Assembly (NCBI GenBank): GCA_965243755.1
Contig: CBDEVW010000001.1
Coordinates: 124,001 to 188,000 of the forward strand
DNA length: 64,000 bases
Reading direction: 5' to 3'
From: JANSWY01 sp965243755
GTDB lineage: Bacteria > Bacteroidota > Bacteroidia > Cytophagales > Cyclobacteriaceae
Position numbers and translations under genes: made by a program. Of this stretch, positions 34,034 to 43,704 are shown in pieces. Under the pieces are notes generated by a model, which had not been told where the DNA came from, did not search any database, and saw only the letters and a list, made by a program, of their open reading frames with translations. Every line of letters begins with the position of its first letter. Position 1 is the stretch's first letter.

Positions 34034-34250
34034 GAAACTCTGATGTTTGGTTTTAAGAAGGATGTTGATGAAAGGTGTATTCCACAAATAAAAATAAAAA
34101 ACTTACCGTCCTATCGAAGCAGATTACGGAAATAATCGAGCTTCTGAAGCACTTGGTAAAGCTTTAAATTGATCATCATATGGAGTAACTTTAATAACGC
34201 ACGTGTGACTTGCATCAGTAAACTGCGTCCAAAAACAAAAAAAAGATCAA

Positions 34251-35309
34251 GTGACAAAAGACATTGCACAACCAATATTAAAAGTCATCTCTGAGGAGTC
34301 CAGAGAGCTGGCGGTAATGGTACGGGACCACTCGCTATCCCTGGTTGACAGAATTGAATCTTACGAAGATATCATCAACCTGGAAGTTGGAGACACCTCC
34401 TTCTCAAGAGCCAGAAACCTGGAGAGAGAAGCGGGCCTGCGACAGATCTATCTCAAATTTGAAGGGGGTAACCCAACCGGTACTCAAAAAGATCGAATTG
34501 CTTTTGCTCAGTGCATGGATGCGCTTAGAAGGGGGTATCATACCATTTCTGTTGCTACATGTGGCAATTATGGCGCCTCTGTAGCCCTGGCAGCAAACCT
34601 GGCGGGATTAAGATGCATCATTTATATCCCTGAATCATACCATACTTCGCGTGTCGATGAAATGATCAATTTTGGTGCAGAAGTACACAGACACCCCGGA
34701 AGTTATGAAGATACTGTGCAGCACTCCTCCGAGCAATCGGACAAACATGACTGGTACGATGCAAACCCCGGTGGTAGCAACACGCCCTTACAAATAATGG
34801 CCTACTCCGAAATTGCCAACGAAATTTATGACCAGTTGAGAGACGCCCCAAAAGTTGTTTCCGTCCCTGTTTCGAATGGAACACTTCTGGCAGGTGTTTA
34901 CCGTGGGTTTGTGAGCTTATACAAAAGAGGCAAGACCTCCAGAATTCCACTGATGATCGCCGCTTCCTCCACTAGAAAAAACCCTATTGTTCACTCTTTC
35001 AAAAAAGGGTTGGAGATCTGTGAGGACCTGATCCCTGAAAAAATAAAAGAAACACATGTGAACGAACCCCTGATCAACTGGCACAGCTTCGATGGTGACG
35101 AAGCACTCTATGCCATCAGGAGTTCAAAAGGAGACGCCTTTAACATAAGTGACGAAAAAATGATGAAGACGTCTAAGCAATTGAAGGACAAGGAAGGTTT
35201 GCATGTCTTACCGGCAAGCACTTCTTCCCTGGTGGCCTTGATGGAATTTGACAAACAAAAAAATTTAGAACCTGATCGCTACGTGGCGATCCTGACAAGT
35301 AAAAAATGA
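34251..35309 (+). CDS. PLP-dependent threonine-synthase-like enzyme
   Basis: A 352-residue fold-type II PLP enzyme starting with GTG. The PLP Lys is in KFEGGNPTGTQKDRIAF (threonine synthase motif NPTGSFKDR). The phosphate-binding region follows in VATCGNYGASVALAANLAG, and VPVSNGTLLAGVYRGF is the Gly-rich substrate loop. True threonine synthase is usually longer and acts on O-phosphohomoserine; the operon context argues for a different amino-acid replacement or beta/gamma-elimination reaction. It heads a four-gene operon and overlaps DUF1611 by 4 bp (ATGA). Confidence 0.82.
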   Translation: MTKDIAQPILKVISEESRELAVMVRDHSLSLVDRIESYEDIINLEVGDTSFSRARNLEREAGLRQIYLKFEGGNPTGTQKDRIAFAQCMDALRRGYHTISVATCGNYGASVALAANLAGLRCIIYIPESYHTSRVDEMINFGAEVHRHPGSYEDTVQHSSEQSDKHDWYDANPGGSNTPLQIMAYSEIANEIYDQLRDAPKVVSVPVSNGTLLAGVYRGFVSLYKRGKTSRIPLMIAASSTRKNPIVHSFKKGLEICEDLIPEKIKETHVNEPLINWHSFDGDEALYAIRSSKGDAFNISDEKMMKTSKQLKDKEGLHVLPASTSSLVALMEFDKQKNLEPDRYVAILTSKK

Positions 35310-36379
35310 AAAGTGTTATTGATGGCAAGGCCATCGTCTACTGTGAAGGAGCGTACAATACGCTCAATGGAAAAACTGCTCATGGACTGGTAAGGTTTAC
35401 AGAAAGGTATGAGGTAGTGGCTTTAATTGATTCCAGGTATGCCGGTAAGGATGCTGGAGAGGTATTGGATGGAAAAGCAAACGGCATTCCGATTGTTGCC
35501 TCTTTTGAAGAGGCCATGGCCGTGGCTACAGAAAAACCAGGGTACTTTGTGATTGGATTAGCTCCTGATGGAGGAAGGTTACCTGAATTTGCCTGGGACG
35601 TGATCAAGATGGCCCTTAGCAATGGTCTCAATGTAGATTCCGGATTACATGACTTTATTTCCAACCGGATCGACCTGGTGGGTATTGCAGCAGAAAAAGG
35701 TTGCACCATTAGGGACATTCGCAAAACTCCGGACAGGGACAAATTACACTTTTTCAGTGGAAAAATAGAGCAGGTTGACTGTTTGAAACTGGCCGTGCTT
35801 GGCACTGACTCTGCTGTAGGTAAAAGAACTACAGCATGGGTGATTGTTCATGGACTAAGAAACCAGGGAAAGAAGGCACAAATGATTGGCACAGGTCAGA
35901 CCGGTTGGATGCAGGGTGCCAAATATTCCATGATCATGGACTCATTGATCAATGATTTTGTATCTGGTGAGATTGAGCATGCCGTCTATGAGGCCTGGAA
36001 AAACGAACAACCAGATGCAGTGGTCATAGAAGGACAGGGCAGCCTGATGAACCCCGCCTACCCCGGAGGTTTTGAAATCCTGGCGGCCGGAAGACCTGAT
36101 TATGTGATCCTGCAACATGCTCCTAAACGATTGGAATACGATGGTTTTCCAGGATACGTGATCCAGCCTTTGCCTCAGCAAATAGCGGCCATTGAAATGA
36201 TCTCTGGTAAAAAGGTAATTGCCATTACCATCAATCATGAAGACATGAAGCGCGAAGAGCTTGAAGAAGCTAAAAATCAAATATTAAAAGAAACAGGTTT
36301 ACCTGCTACAGATGTTTTGTGGGAAGGCCCTGATAAAATTATTCAAATTATCAATGAGCACTGCTTTAGCACAGTCTGA
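35306..36379 (+). CDS. DUF1611 family protein (DgcN-like)
   Basis: A 357-residue protein with an N-terminal Rossmann-like part (about 1-150) and a P-loop-like C-terminal part. The P-loop reads GTDSAVGKRTT (166-175), where the family usually has GTDCAVGKxTT. The line VIEGQGSLMNPAYPG is another DUF1611 hallmark. A described member, DgcN, N-acetylates D-glutamate together with an enolase-superfamily racemase. That pairing is also found in this operon, so an amino-acid acyltransferase role is a reasonable guess. It overlaps both neighbours. Confidence 0.8.
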   Translation: MKSVIDGKAIVYCEGAYNTLNGKTAHGLVRFTERYEVVALIDSRYAGKDAGEVLDGKANGIPIVASFEEAMAVATEKPGYFVIGLAPDGGRLPEFAWDVIKMALSNGLNVDSGLHDFISNRIDLVGIAAEKGCTIRDIRKTPDRDKLHFFSGKIEQVDCLKLAVLGTDSAVGKRTTAWVIVHGLRNQGKKAQMIGTGQTGWMQGAKYSMIMDSLINDFVSGEIEHAVYEAWKNEQPDAVVIEGQGSLMNPAYPGGFEILAAGRPDYVILQHAPKRLEYDGFPGYVIQPLPQQIAAIEMISGKKVIAITINHEDMKREELEEAKNQILKETGLPATDVLWEGPDKIIQIINEHCFSTV

Positions 36380-38711
36380 AAAGACCAAAACTTTGAGGGA
36401 CTTTGTTGTCCTTGACCAACTGCAGGTTGGACCTGTTCTGGTGGAACCAAAACGCATCAAGGTACCCTATCAGGTGACTAAACTCAATGGTGAATTGGTC
36501 TGCAATGAGCTGATCTATTCTTACCAGGAAAATGTATTTGACCCAAAACAACCTGATAGTCTCAACCTGGCCTCAATGATGGCCGCACAGGTGGCGTTGA
36601 ACTATGGCTTGTTTTGCCAATCCATTGTGTTCGACGGATTGTTTGATGAAGTAGATGAAAGGTTTCTACTCGACATGATGGAGAATACTTCCAGGGAGAT
36701 CTTTGTCAATAAATTACTGCAGCCCAATGAGTTTTTGGTGCCTGAATATGCTGCTGTAAAAGCAGAAAAGCATAAAAGGTACACTGCCGCCAATGTTCAG
36801 TTTATCAACTCAAAATTTGGGAAGGTTAAGAAGGAATGGTTTCATCACGAAACACAACCGAAATCATTTGCCATTTTGAGTAGCGGTGGTAAGGACAGTT
36901 TGTTAACCTATGGCATGGTCCGGGATTTGGGCTTCCAGGCTCATCCTGTGTTTATCAATGAATCAGGGAGACATTGGTACACCGCCATCAATGCCTACAA
37001 GCACATGGAGCAAACTGAAGAGCATACAGCCAAGGTCTGGTGTAATAGTGATCGGATATTTAACTGGATGCTCAGACAATTACCCTTCATCAAACCCAAT
37101 TTCGCAGACATCAGGGCAGACATTTACCCTGTAAGGCTATGGACGGTAGCTGTTTTCCTCTTTGGTGTTTTACCAGTGGTTAGGAAACGTAACATTGGCA
37201 ATGTATTGATCGGTGATGAATATGATACTACGGTACGGCTAAACCATGAGGGCATTACACATTATGGTGGATTGTATGATCAAAGTAAATATTTTGACAA
37301 TGCACTTTCTCGCTATTACATGAAGAAGGGTTGGGGAATCCACCAGTTTAGTATTTTAAGGAGTTTATCGGAACTACTCATATTGAAGATCCTCGTTGAT
37401 CGCTACCCTGAGCTACAGAAGCATCAGGTATCATGCCACGCCTCTCATGAAAAAGATGGCAGAATCTACCCTTGTGGAAACTGTGAGAAGTGTAGAAGAA
37501 TTGTAGGAATGCTTTCCGTGCTAGGAGCTGACCCTAAGAGGTGTGGATATACAGAGGAGCAAATTGCACAGGCGCTAAAAAGTCTTGAGACCAAAAAAGT
37601 AAAACAAATTGGTCCGGATGCTGCTCATTTGTTTCACCTACTGGTGGAAAAGGGGTTGATTGACAAAAATGAGCATACCTCAAAACTAGCAAAAGCGCAT
37701 GACTACATCATGAAAATGAGGTTTGACAAAGAAAGAAGCAATCCAATCGATCTTCCAAAGTTGATCAGGAGACCTCTTTTTAGCTACCTAATGGAGCACA
37801 CCAGTGGTAGTGTAAAACTGGTATCAAAAAAATGGGAAGAATATAATGTACTGGGAAGTCCCGAGATGCAATCACCCTATCCATTTGAAGTGCAACAGCA
37901 TGAAGATGATACTCATCAGGATTCTGTAAAGTCAGAATTCAGATGGGAAAAACTTACCTGGAAAGAAATTGAAGAACGACTAAAAGTAGTAGATACCGCG
38001 ATTTTACCATGTGGTGCAATTGAGCAACATGGTCCACATTTACCTGTGGATATTGATTACTACGATGCTGTTTACCTGGCCAACAAAGTGGGAGAAGCCT
38101 GCAGCGAGCCAAGACCATTCGTGCTCCCGCCCATACCATACGGTGTGAGTTATCACCACGAAGACTTTAAAGGCACGTTGAGTGTGACCAATGATTCTTT
38201 GTCACGGTTTGTTTATGATATTGGGATGAACCTGGCTAAGAATGGAATCAAAAAACTAATCATCCTGAATGGTCACGGTGATAATGCACCCACGCTCAGT
38301 TATGCTGCCCAAATGATCAACCGCGATGCAGAAATATTTGTCTGTGTAGATACCGGAGAAACCAGTGATATAGACTTATACGACCTGATAGAAACGCCTA
38401 ATGACATTCATGCTGGTGAAATAGAAACGAGCACAACTATGGCGCTGAGGCCTGAGGTTGTCAGAATGGATGAGGTTGTCAATGAGACGCTTGAGTTTGG
38501 TAGCAAATACCTCGATTACACTTCTGACAGAGGGGTTGCCTGGTATGTGCAGACCAGTAAAATCTCTGAGTCGGGTATAATGGGGGATCCTACTAAAGCC
38601 AATGCAGAGAAAGGCAAGAAAATGTGGGAGATCATGGTGGCCCATTTGGTGGGTTTTGTGGAGGAAATTAAGAAAAGTAAACTCGAGGAGCTTTATCAAA
38701 AGCGATATTGA
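36354..38711 (+). CDS. Fusion of a PP-loop ATPase (QueC/MurL-like) and a creatininase-family amidohydrolase
   Basis: A 785-residue protein from the ATG at 36354 (26 bp inside the previous gene; the frame is open from 36312). Residues 1-170 are not recognised. A PP-loop ATPase domain carries SGGKDS (177-182) and a zinc-type CxxCxxC (Cys374, Cys377, Cys380). Its substrates are adenylated; QueC and the glutamate epimerase MurL are relatives. Residues about 540-785 are a complete creatininase domain with metal ligands in GAIEQHGPHLPVDIDYYD (Glu557, His559), NGHGDN and HAGEIETS. Such domains open cyclic amides or cleave peptides. The fusion means the two steps probably act in series. One base overlaps the epimerase start. 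Confidence 0.82.
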   Translation: MSTALAQSEKTKTLRDFVVLDQLQVGPVLVEPKRIKVPYQVTKLNGELVCNELIYSYQENVFDPKQPDSLNLASMMAAQVALNYGLFCQSIVFDGLFDEVDERFLLDMMENTSREIFVNKLLQPNEFLVPEYAAVKAEKHKRYTAANVQFINSKFGKVKKEWFHHETQPKSFAILSSGGKDSLLTYGMVRDLGFQAHPVFINESGRHWYTAINAYKHMEQTEEHTAKVWCNSDRIFNWMLRQLPFIKPNFADIRADIYPVRLWTVAVFLFGVLPVVRKRNIGNVLIGDEYDTTVRLNHEGITHYGGLYDQSKYFDNALSRYYMKKGWGIHQFSILRSLSELLILKILVDRYPELQKHQVSCHASHEKDGRIYPCGNCEKCRRIVGMLSVLGADPKRCGYTEEQIAQALKSLETKKVKQIGPDAAHLFHLLVEKGLIDKNEHTSKLAKAHDYIMKMRFDKERSNPIDLPKLIRRPLFSYLMEHTSGSVKLVSKKWEEYNVLGSPEMQSPYPFEVQQHEDDTHQDSVKSEFRWEKLTWKEIEERLKVVDTAILPCGAIEQHGPHLPVDIDYYDAVYLANKVGEACSEPRPFVLPPIPYGVSYHHEDFKGTLSVTNDSLSRFVYDIGMNLAKNGIKKLIILNGHGDNAPTLSYAAQMINRDAEIFVCVDTGETSDIDLYDLIETPNDIHAGEIETSTTMALRPEVVRMDEVVNETLEFGSKYLDYTSDRGVAWYVQTSKISESGIMGDPTKANAEKGKKMWEIMVAHLVGFVEEIKKSKLEELYQKRY

Positions 38712-39766
38712 TGAAAATAACCAGCATGGAATGTTGGGAGGAAAAATTCCAACTCTCCGAACCCTATACCATTGCCTATGAAACTATTAGCAGCACTACC
38801 AATGTATTCCTGAAACTGGAAACGGATCAGGGAATTATCGGATGGGGTTGTGCTGCTCCAGATTGGGAAGTAACCGGCGAGAATGGAGAAACCGTTATCA
38901 AGGCCTTTAATAGCATCATTGAACCTGTATTAAACCAGGCTGACCCATTTACCTATGCCCGCATTTTGGAAGACATCAGGCAACCATTAAAGCACCAGCC
39001 TTCTGCTATGGCAATGGTGGATATGGCGCTTTATGATCTGATGGCGAAAAAGGCAGAGGAGCCTGTTTACAAACTTCTGGGAGGTTACCGTCACAGTATC
39101 CCAACCAGTATTACGATTGGTATTCTGTCGGTGGAAGATACACTTGAAAAGGCTCGTGAATTCTGGTCCAAAGGATTTCGAATCATCAAAGTAAAAGGTG
39201 GTGCCGAGGTAGCTGCGGACGTTGAACGGGTTACTAAAATGAGGGAAGAGTTTGGAAAGACCCTGGAATTGAGGTTTGATGCCAACCAGGGATACTCCGT
39301 AGAAGACTCACTGGAATTCCTCGCCAAAACGAAAAATGTGGGAATAGAATTGCTCGAACAACCCACATTGATGGGCAATGATGATCTACTCAGACAGGTC
39401 AGTCAAAAGGCTTCAATTCCTGTAATGGCTGATGAAAGTCTAAAAACACTAAAAGATGTATTCCATCTTACCAGCAATGATTGCACAGATATGATTAATA
39501 TCAAGCTGATGAAAGTGGGGGGCATAGCCGAGGCAGCAAGAATCAATGCAGTGGCTCTGGCAGCAAAAGTAGAATCGATGATCGGTTGCATGGACGAATC
39601 CGGAATGGGAATTGCAGCAGGACTTCATTTTGCCTTGTCCAGACCAAACATCTTATACGCTGATCTCGATGGACATTTCGACCTGATCAATGACCCCTAC
39701 CACCAAATGGTACGCTGCGAAAATGGAATTTTGTATCCCTCGGAGAAACCGGGGTTTGGGTTTTGA
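38711..39766 (+). CDS. Enolase-superfamily dipeptide epimerase-like protein
   Basis: A 351-residue MR/MLE-type enzyme. Key residues are in place: Lys160 and Lys162 in IIKVKGG, Asp190 in RFDANQGY, Glu216 in ELLEQP, Asp241 in VMADES, Lys265 in NIKLMKVGG, and the C-terminal DLDGHFDL motif of the L-Ala-D/L-Glu epimerase group. Substrate could be a dipeptide or an N-acylated amino acid. The last residues GFGF and the stop are encoded inside a TTTTGGG-type repeat at 39751-39830, so the C-terminus is partly repeat-derived. Confidence 0.85.
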   Translation: MKITSMECWEEKFQLSEPYTIAYETISSTTNVFLKLETDQGIIGWGCAAPDWEVTGENGETVIKAFNSIIEPVLNQADPFTYARILEDIRQPLKHQPSAMAMVDMALYDLMAKKAEEPVYKLLGGYRHSIPTSITIGILSVEDTLEKAREFWSKGFRIIKVKGGAEVAADVERVTKMREEFGKTLELRFDANQGYSVEDSLEFLAKTKNVGIELLEQPTLMGNDDLLRQVSQKASIPVMADESLKTLKDVFHLTSNDCTDMINIKLMKVGGIAEAARINAVALAAKVESMIGCMDESGMGIAAGLHFALSRPNILYADLDGHFDLINDPYHQMVRCENGILYPSEKPGFGF

Positions 39767-39830
39767 GTTTTGGGTTTTGGGTTTAGGGTTTTGAGTTTTG
39801 AGTTTTGAATTTAGAGTTTTGAGTTTTGGG
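39751..39830. repeat. Seven-base tandem repeat (TTTTGRG/TTTAGGG) at a gene 3' end
   Basis: About eleven units of TTTTGAG, TTTTGGG or TTTAGGG with occasional slips. It begins inside the last codons of the epimerase gene and supplies its stop codon. The short remaining gap to 39902 holds nothing else recognisable. Confidence 0.75.
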
Positions 39831-39901
39831 GGATTTGTGACTGACCATGACTAATTCTATCCGGTCATATCATTTAATCCTGATAATCCTGTAACATAGA
39901 C

Positions 39902-40858
39902 ATGGAATACATTTTATTGATCATAGGATTTGTGATTTTGATACTTGGTGGCAACTGGTTGGTATCGGGTGCTTCGGCGATTGCTACCAAAATGAATGTG
40001 TCTCAACTGGTCATAGGCCTTACTGTGGTGGCCTTCGGAACTTCTCTACCGGAACTGGTGGTCAACTTGTATTCTTCAGCGAATGGCGCTAATGAAGCAG
40101 TGTATGGTAATATTATTGGCTCCAATTTGTTCAACATTCTCTTCATCATTGGAGTAGCCGGCTTGATTTATCCTATCAGGGTTTCTTTGAAGTCGGTGGC
40201 TTATGAAATTCCTTTTTCCATTCTCTGTGTGGTTCTGCTATTTGTAATCTCGAATGATTCCTGGTTATTTGGCTCTAAGACCCAACAAATAAACAGGGTG
40301 GATTCATTTTTACTCTTATTGTCTTTTGGGGTGTTTCTTTTTTACATTTTCAGGTCCACAGCGAGTGAAGAATTAGAGACTACAGGCAATACACCAGGAA
40401 TTGCCTCAAAACCGAAACTAATACTGATGATTATTGCCGGGTTGGGTATGCTCATTGGAGGTGGATATCTTGCCACCAACAATGCTCAGGAAATTGCAAG
40501 AAACTTCGGGCTGAGCGAAAAACTAATCGCCCTGACCATTCTTTCCGTTGGCACCTCACTACCCGAACTGGTAACCTCTGCAACAGCAGCTTTCAAAGGA
40601 AACTCAGATATCGCCATCGGTAATGTGATCGGCTCAAACATCTTCAATATCCTGTTCATTCTTGGCATTAATGGGTTGGTTAAACCAGTTGGGTTCAATG
40701 CTGTATTAAATTGGGACATGCTGATCCTCCTGGTGTCATCAATGGCCCTTATGATGTTTATGTTTACTGGTAAACGATACAAACTGGATCGATGGGAGGC
40801 CCTGCTGATGATACTGGCATATGTCTTATACTGTGCCTATATCATCAACAGAAATTAG
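39902..40858 (+). CDS. Calcium/sodium antiporter (CaCA family, YrbG-like)
   Basis: A 318-residue integral membrane protein with about ten helices in two inverted halves. The two alpha-repeats are clear: VVAFGTSLPELVVNL with GNIIGSNLFNILFIIG in the N-half, and SVGTSLPELVTSATAAFKGN with GNVIGSNIFNILFILG in the C-half. The acidic Glu in SLPEL of each repeat, which binds the ion, is present. It should exchange cytosolic Ca2+ for Na+ or H+. It ends 10 bp from the convergent Usp gene. Confidence 0.93.
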   Translation: MEYILLIIGFVILILGGNWLVSGASAIATKMNVSQLVIGLTVVAFGTSLPELVVNLYSSANGANEAVYGNIIGSNLFNILFIIGVAGLIYPIRVSLKSVAYEIPFSILCVVLLFVISNDSWLFGSKTQQINRVDSFLLLLSFGVFLFYIFRSTASEELETTGNTPGIASKPKLILMIIAGLGMLIGGGYLATNNAQEIARNFGLSEKLIALTILSVGTSLPELVTSATAAFKGNSDIAIGNVIGSNIFNILFILGINGLVKPVGFNAVLNWDMLILLVSSMALMMFMFTGKRYKLDRWEALLMILAYVLYCAYIINRN

Positions 40859-40868
40859 ATTTCAAATA

Positions 40869-41714
40869 CTACTCAAACCTCAATGTCAGCACAGGCCTGT
40901 AGGTGTGGTCCTTTACTTCGGTAGCCAGGGAACCTCCACTGATCAATCGCCTGAAGCCACTGCGTTCATGAATTCCAATGGCAATCAGGTCAGCCTTTTT
41001 CATGTCTGCAAAATGGACAATGCCATATTCTTCATCCTCATGGTTGTATACTGTGGTAGTGTAGTTTCTTAATCCATATTTCGCCACCAACTGCTGAAAC
41101 TCAATGTTGGTTTCTATATCGTTCTTGAAATTTCTGCGGGTGTTGATTTTCACAATATGGAGATTTGAATCAAACAGGTCCTGTATTCTCATCAGAAAAT
41201 TGATCATGGCCTTATGCTCTTCCTCGAGATCGGTAGCATAAACTATATTTCTGAAAACATCGTCATTCGAAACAACCTCATTGACCACAATTACAGGGCA
41301 TTTGGCAGATCGAACCACTTTGTCGGTAAATGAACCCAGAAAGAAATCCTCCTCATCAGTGCTTCCTTTGCTTCCCATGATCAGCAGGTCCGCATCCAGC
41401 TCCTCAATCATCTTCCTGATTTCCTGCAGTGGAAACCCAATCTTTACAGAGGCATCAATTTCATAAGTTTTACCAATATGCTTCTCAGCCAGTTCACTCA
41501 TTTTCTCCTGTTGCCGATCAGCAAGCCTTAAAGTAAAAGTGTCATCAAATTCATCGCTAAGGAATTCTCCTGTACTGCTGTAGGTCCCGGGGGTAGGTTC
41601 CACTACATTTACCAGGTGAATCGTGCCATTGGTTTTTTGCGCTATTTTTTTTGCGAATTGCAATGCATTGATTGATTTGAGAGAGAAATCGGTGGGAACT
41701 ATGATGTTTTTCAT
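40869..41714 (-). CDS. Tandem-domain universal stress protein
   Basis: A 281-residue cytosolic protein with two Usp domains. The first (1-145) opens with KNIIVPTDFSLKSINALQFA and has LLIMGSKGSTDEEDFFLGSF. The second (150-281) opens with RNIVYATDLEEEHKAMINFL and has DLIAIGIHERSGFRRLISGG. The N-terminal domain keeps a GSKGSTDE-type nucleotide loop better than the paralogue at 17008-17856. It is transcribed convergently with the Ca2+ antiporter and divergently from corA. Confidence 0.87.
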   Translation of the reverse strand: MKNIIVPTDFSLKSINALQFAKKIAQKTNGTIHLVNVVEPTPGTYSSTGEFLSDEFDDTFTLRLADRQQEKMSELAEKHIGKTYEIDASVKIGFPLQEIRKMIEELDADLLIMGSKGSTDEEDFFLGSFTDKVVRSAKCPVIVVNEVVSNDDVFRNIVYATDLEEEHKAMINFLMRIQDLFDSNLHIVKINTRRNFKNDIETNIEFQQLVAKYGLRNYTTTVYNHEDEEYGIVHFADMKKADLIAIGIHERSGFRRLISGGSLATEVKDHTYRPVLTLRFE

Positions 41715-41820
41715 TAGTTTTTTCTTTTGGGACGATCTAATAAAACAAAAGTCACCTGTGACCCTGTTTTTACATATTCGTCAAATTATAAATCATTGAT
41801 TAGAATAACATAAAATATTG

Positions 41821-42942
41821 ATGAAAATCCGTGACCTAACCAGACCTGATAAGCTCATTGCAGAAGGAATTAAAGTTTTGAGTAACCTTGGCCAGGAGCT
41901 GTATTCTTCACAAAAGACCCTGTCCAAGGCCAAAGGTCAGCTGACATTTATTGGTCAGAAGAAACTGGAAAAAGTACTTAATCAACGTTATCGGTACAAT
42001 GAAGAGTCGATTAGAAAAGAGGTGGATCTGCACGACTTTCATTTACCAGAAGGCGACCATCACAATTACTGGCTCAACTTTCACGGCATCCATGAGGTGG
42101 AGACCATTGAGAAAGTAGGCGCACAGTTTGACCTGGAAAGGTTGACCATCCGGCAGATTCTGGATACCACGCAAAGACCAAAAGTGGAAGACTATGATCA
42201 CTATCTCCATTTTAGCATCAAATCCATCATGCAGCAGGAACTTGGGCCACTGGAAGTTGAGCAACTATCTTTTGTCCTGGGCAAAAACTACGTCATCTCT
42301 TTTCAGGAACAAGTAGGCGATCATTTTGAGGGAATTCGATCCAAAATGGAAGAAGGCATAGGCTTTATCAGAAAACGAAAGAGTGACTATCTGTTGAGCC
42401 AACTTTTAGATGCGATACTGGATAATTATTTCGAAGTAATTGATGAACTCAATCATGAAATCACCGAATTGGAAAAGCAGGTCTATAAAGATCCTGGCAA
42501 GTCCACCTTGATCATGATAGAAGCGCATAAGCGGTCTGCACTGCTTATTCGTAAATCCTTATTACCCTTTAAGGATGCATTAATGAACATCATGAACGAC
42601 CGAACCTCTCTGATCAGAAAACATAACCTGAAATACTTTAAGGACCTGAGTAATTCGGCAGTCGCCGCATTAGAAGAAACTGACGCCACACTAAAAACAC
42701 TGGAAAGTCTGACCAACATCTATTTTGCTTCGCTCAGTCAAAAGATGAACGAGACCATGAAAGTACTTACTACAGTGGCCACTATCTTTATTCCACTGAC
42801 CTTCATTGCGGGGATCTACGGAATGAACTTCGACTATATGCCAGAATTAAGATACAAAAACGCCTACTTTATGGTCTGGGGCGTAATGGTCTTTATTGGT
42901 ATTCTGATGCTGATCTATTTTAAGAGAAAAAAGTGGATCTAA
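41821..42942 (+). CDS. corA: CorA-family magnesium/cobalt transporter
   Basis: A 373-residue protein from the ATG at 41821. The large cytosolic funnel domain covers about residues 1-305. Two C-terminal helices follow, with the selectivity motif GMN in IAGIYGMNFDYMPELRYKN between them and a basic end (FKRKKW). Length and the F-x-YGMN-x2-MPE block are typical of CorA, which takes up Mg2+ as a homopentamer. No riboswitch is recognisable in the 106-bp upstream gap. A terminator follows at 42972. Confidence 0.93.
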   Translation: MKIRDLTRPDKLIAEGIKVLSNLGQELYSSQKTLSKAKGQLTFIGQKKLEKVLNQRYRYNEESIRKEVDLHDFHLPEGDHHNYWLNFHGIHEVETIEKVGAQFDLERLTIRQILDTTQRPKVEDYDHYLHFSIKSIMQQELGPLEVEQLSFVLGKNYVISFQEQVGDHFEGIRSKMEEGIGFIRKRKSDYLLSQLLDAILDNYFEVIDELNHEITELEKQVYKDPGKSTLIMIEAHKRSALLIRKSLLPFKDALMNIMNDRTSLIRKHNLKYFKDLSNSAVAALEETDATLKTLESLTNIYFASLSQKMNETMKVLTTVATIFIPLTFIAGIYGMNFDYMPELRYKNAYFMVWGVMVFIGILMLIYFKRKKWI

Positions 42943-42971
42943 GACCGATGATATAAAAAAGAGAAATAATG

Positions 42972-43010
42972 AGGCGCTCCCACATACATGTCATGTGAGA
43001 ACGCCTTTCA
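42972..43010. terminator. Bidirectional terminator hairpin
   Basis: AGGCG (42972-42976) pairs with CGCCT (43002-43006) and CACAT (42981-42985) with ATGTG (42993-42997), followed by TTTC. It lies between the convergent corA and coiled-coil lipoprotein genes. Confidence 0.75.
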
Positions 43011-43018
43011 ATTTGCTA

Positions 43019-43576
43019 TTATTTTTTAACGATGTATTTTCCAGTGAAGGCTTTTACCTTTTCATGCCTTGGCTTATAAGCTTCCATATTCTGTCTGATG
43101 GCCTCCAGCTTAGGGTCTGCCAATGCTTTGAACTGCCTTAGTTCTGCAATAGTTTGTGTGCATTGAGCAGTAGGAAGCTTTTCTTCTTTCACATCCGTGA
43201 TCAGTGCATTCAACCTTTTCGATTGCTCACTCCACTTTTTTGAATAAGCGTTCAGGCTATCTAATTGAATTTTCAGACTGTCCAACTCCTTAGTGGCATT
43301 GTCTAATAATTGTGACGCTTCATTTTTAATAGCCTGATTTTTAATTGTTTTTGATTCAGCCAGTTTTTTCAAATCCATTTGAGATTTCCTGTAGACCGTC
43401 ATTTGTTCCTTGAATTCCGCAATGGTGGCCCTGAGGTTTTCACCAGCTGGTTTCCAGTTCTTCTTCAGTATTTCCAGGTCCTTTCTTACTTCCGTGTAAT
43501 CCTCTTTTTTTTTACACTGGGAAAGAAGAAAAAGGGCAATGATTGTAAGCCCTAAAACTTTAAGCAATCGTAACAT
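43019..43576 (-). CDS. Coiled-coil lipoprotein of unknown function
   Basis: A 185-residue lipoprotein. The signal MLRLLKVLGLTIIALFLLSQC has Cys21, followed by Lys-rich KKKEDYTEV. The remainder is almost entirely helical and heptad-like (LRATIAEFKEQMTVYRK, LLDNATKELDSLKIQLDSLN), ending in a basic KAFTGKYIVKK. It is likely an envelope spacer or adaptor. No enzyme motif is seen. Confidence 0.75.
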   Translation of the reverse strand: MLRLLKVLGLTIIALFLLSQCKKKEDYTEVRKDLEILKKNWKPAGENLRATIAEFKEQMTVYRKSQMDLKKLAESKTIKNQAIKNEASQLLDNATKELDSLKIQLDSLNAYSKKWSEQSKRLNALITDVKEEKLPTAQCTQTIAELRQFKALADPKLEAIRQNMEAYKPRHEKVKAFTGKYIVKK

Positions 43577-43704
43577 TTGAATTTAATTTTTATGTAAGAC
43601 GTAAGTTCATACTTATGGTCACTTCCTTAAATGTAATTTTCTTGTTGTTAAAAATACCTAAAGTCCGGTATTGAAAATAGTAGTTACGGTTGGTAAATTC
43701 CATC

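Noticed and set aside
41715..41820. Magnesium riboswitch upstream of corA
   Set aside because: The gap is only 106 bp, AT-rich, and shows no M-box-like stems.
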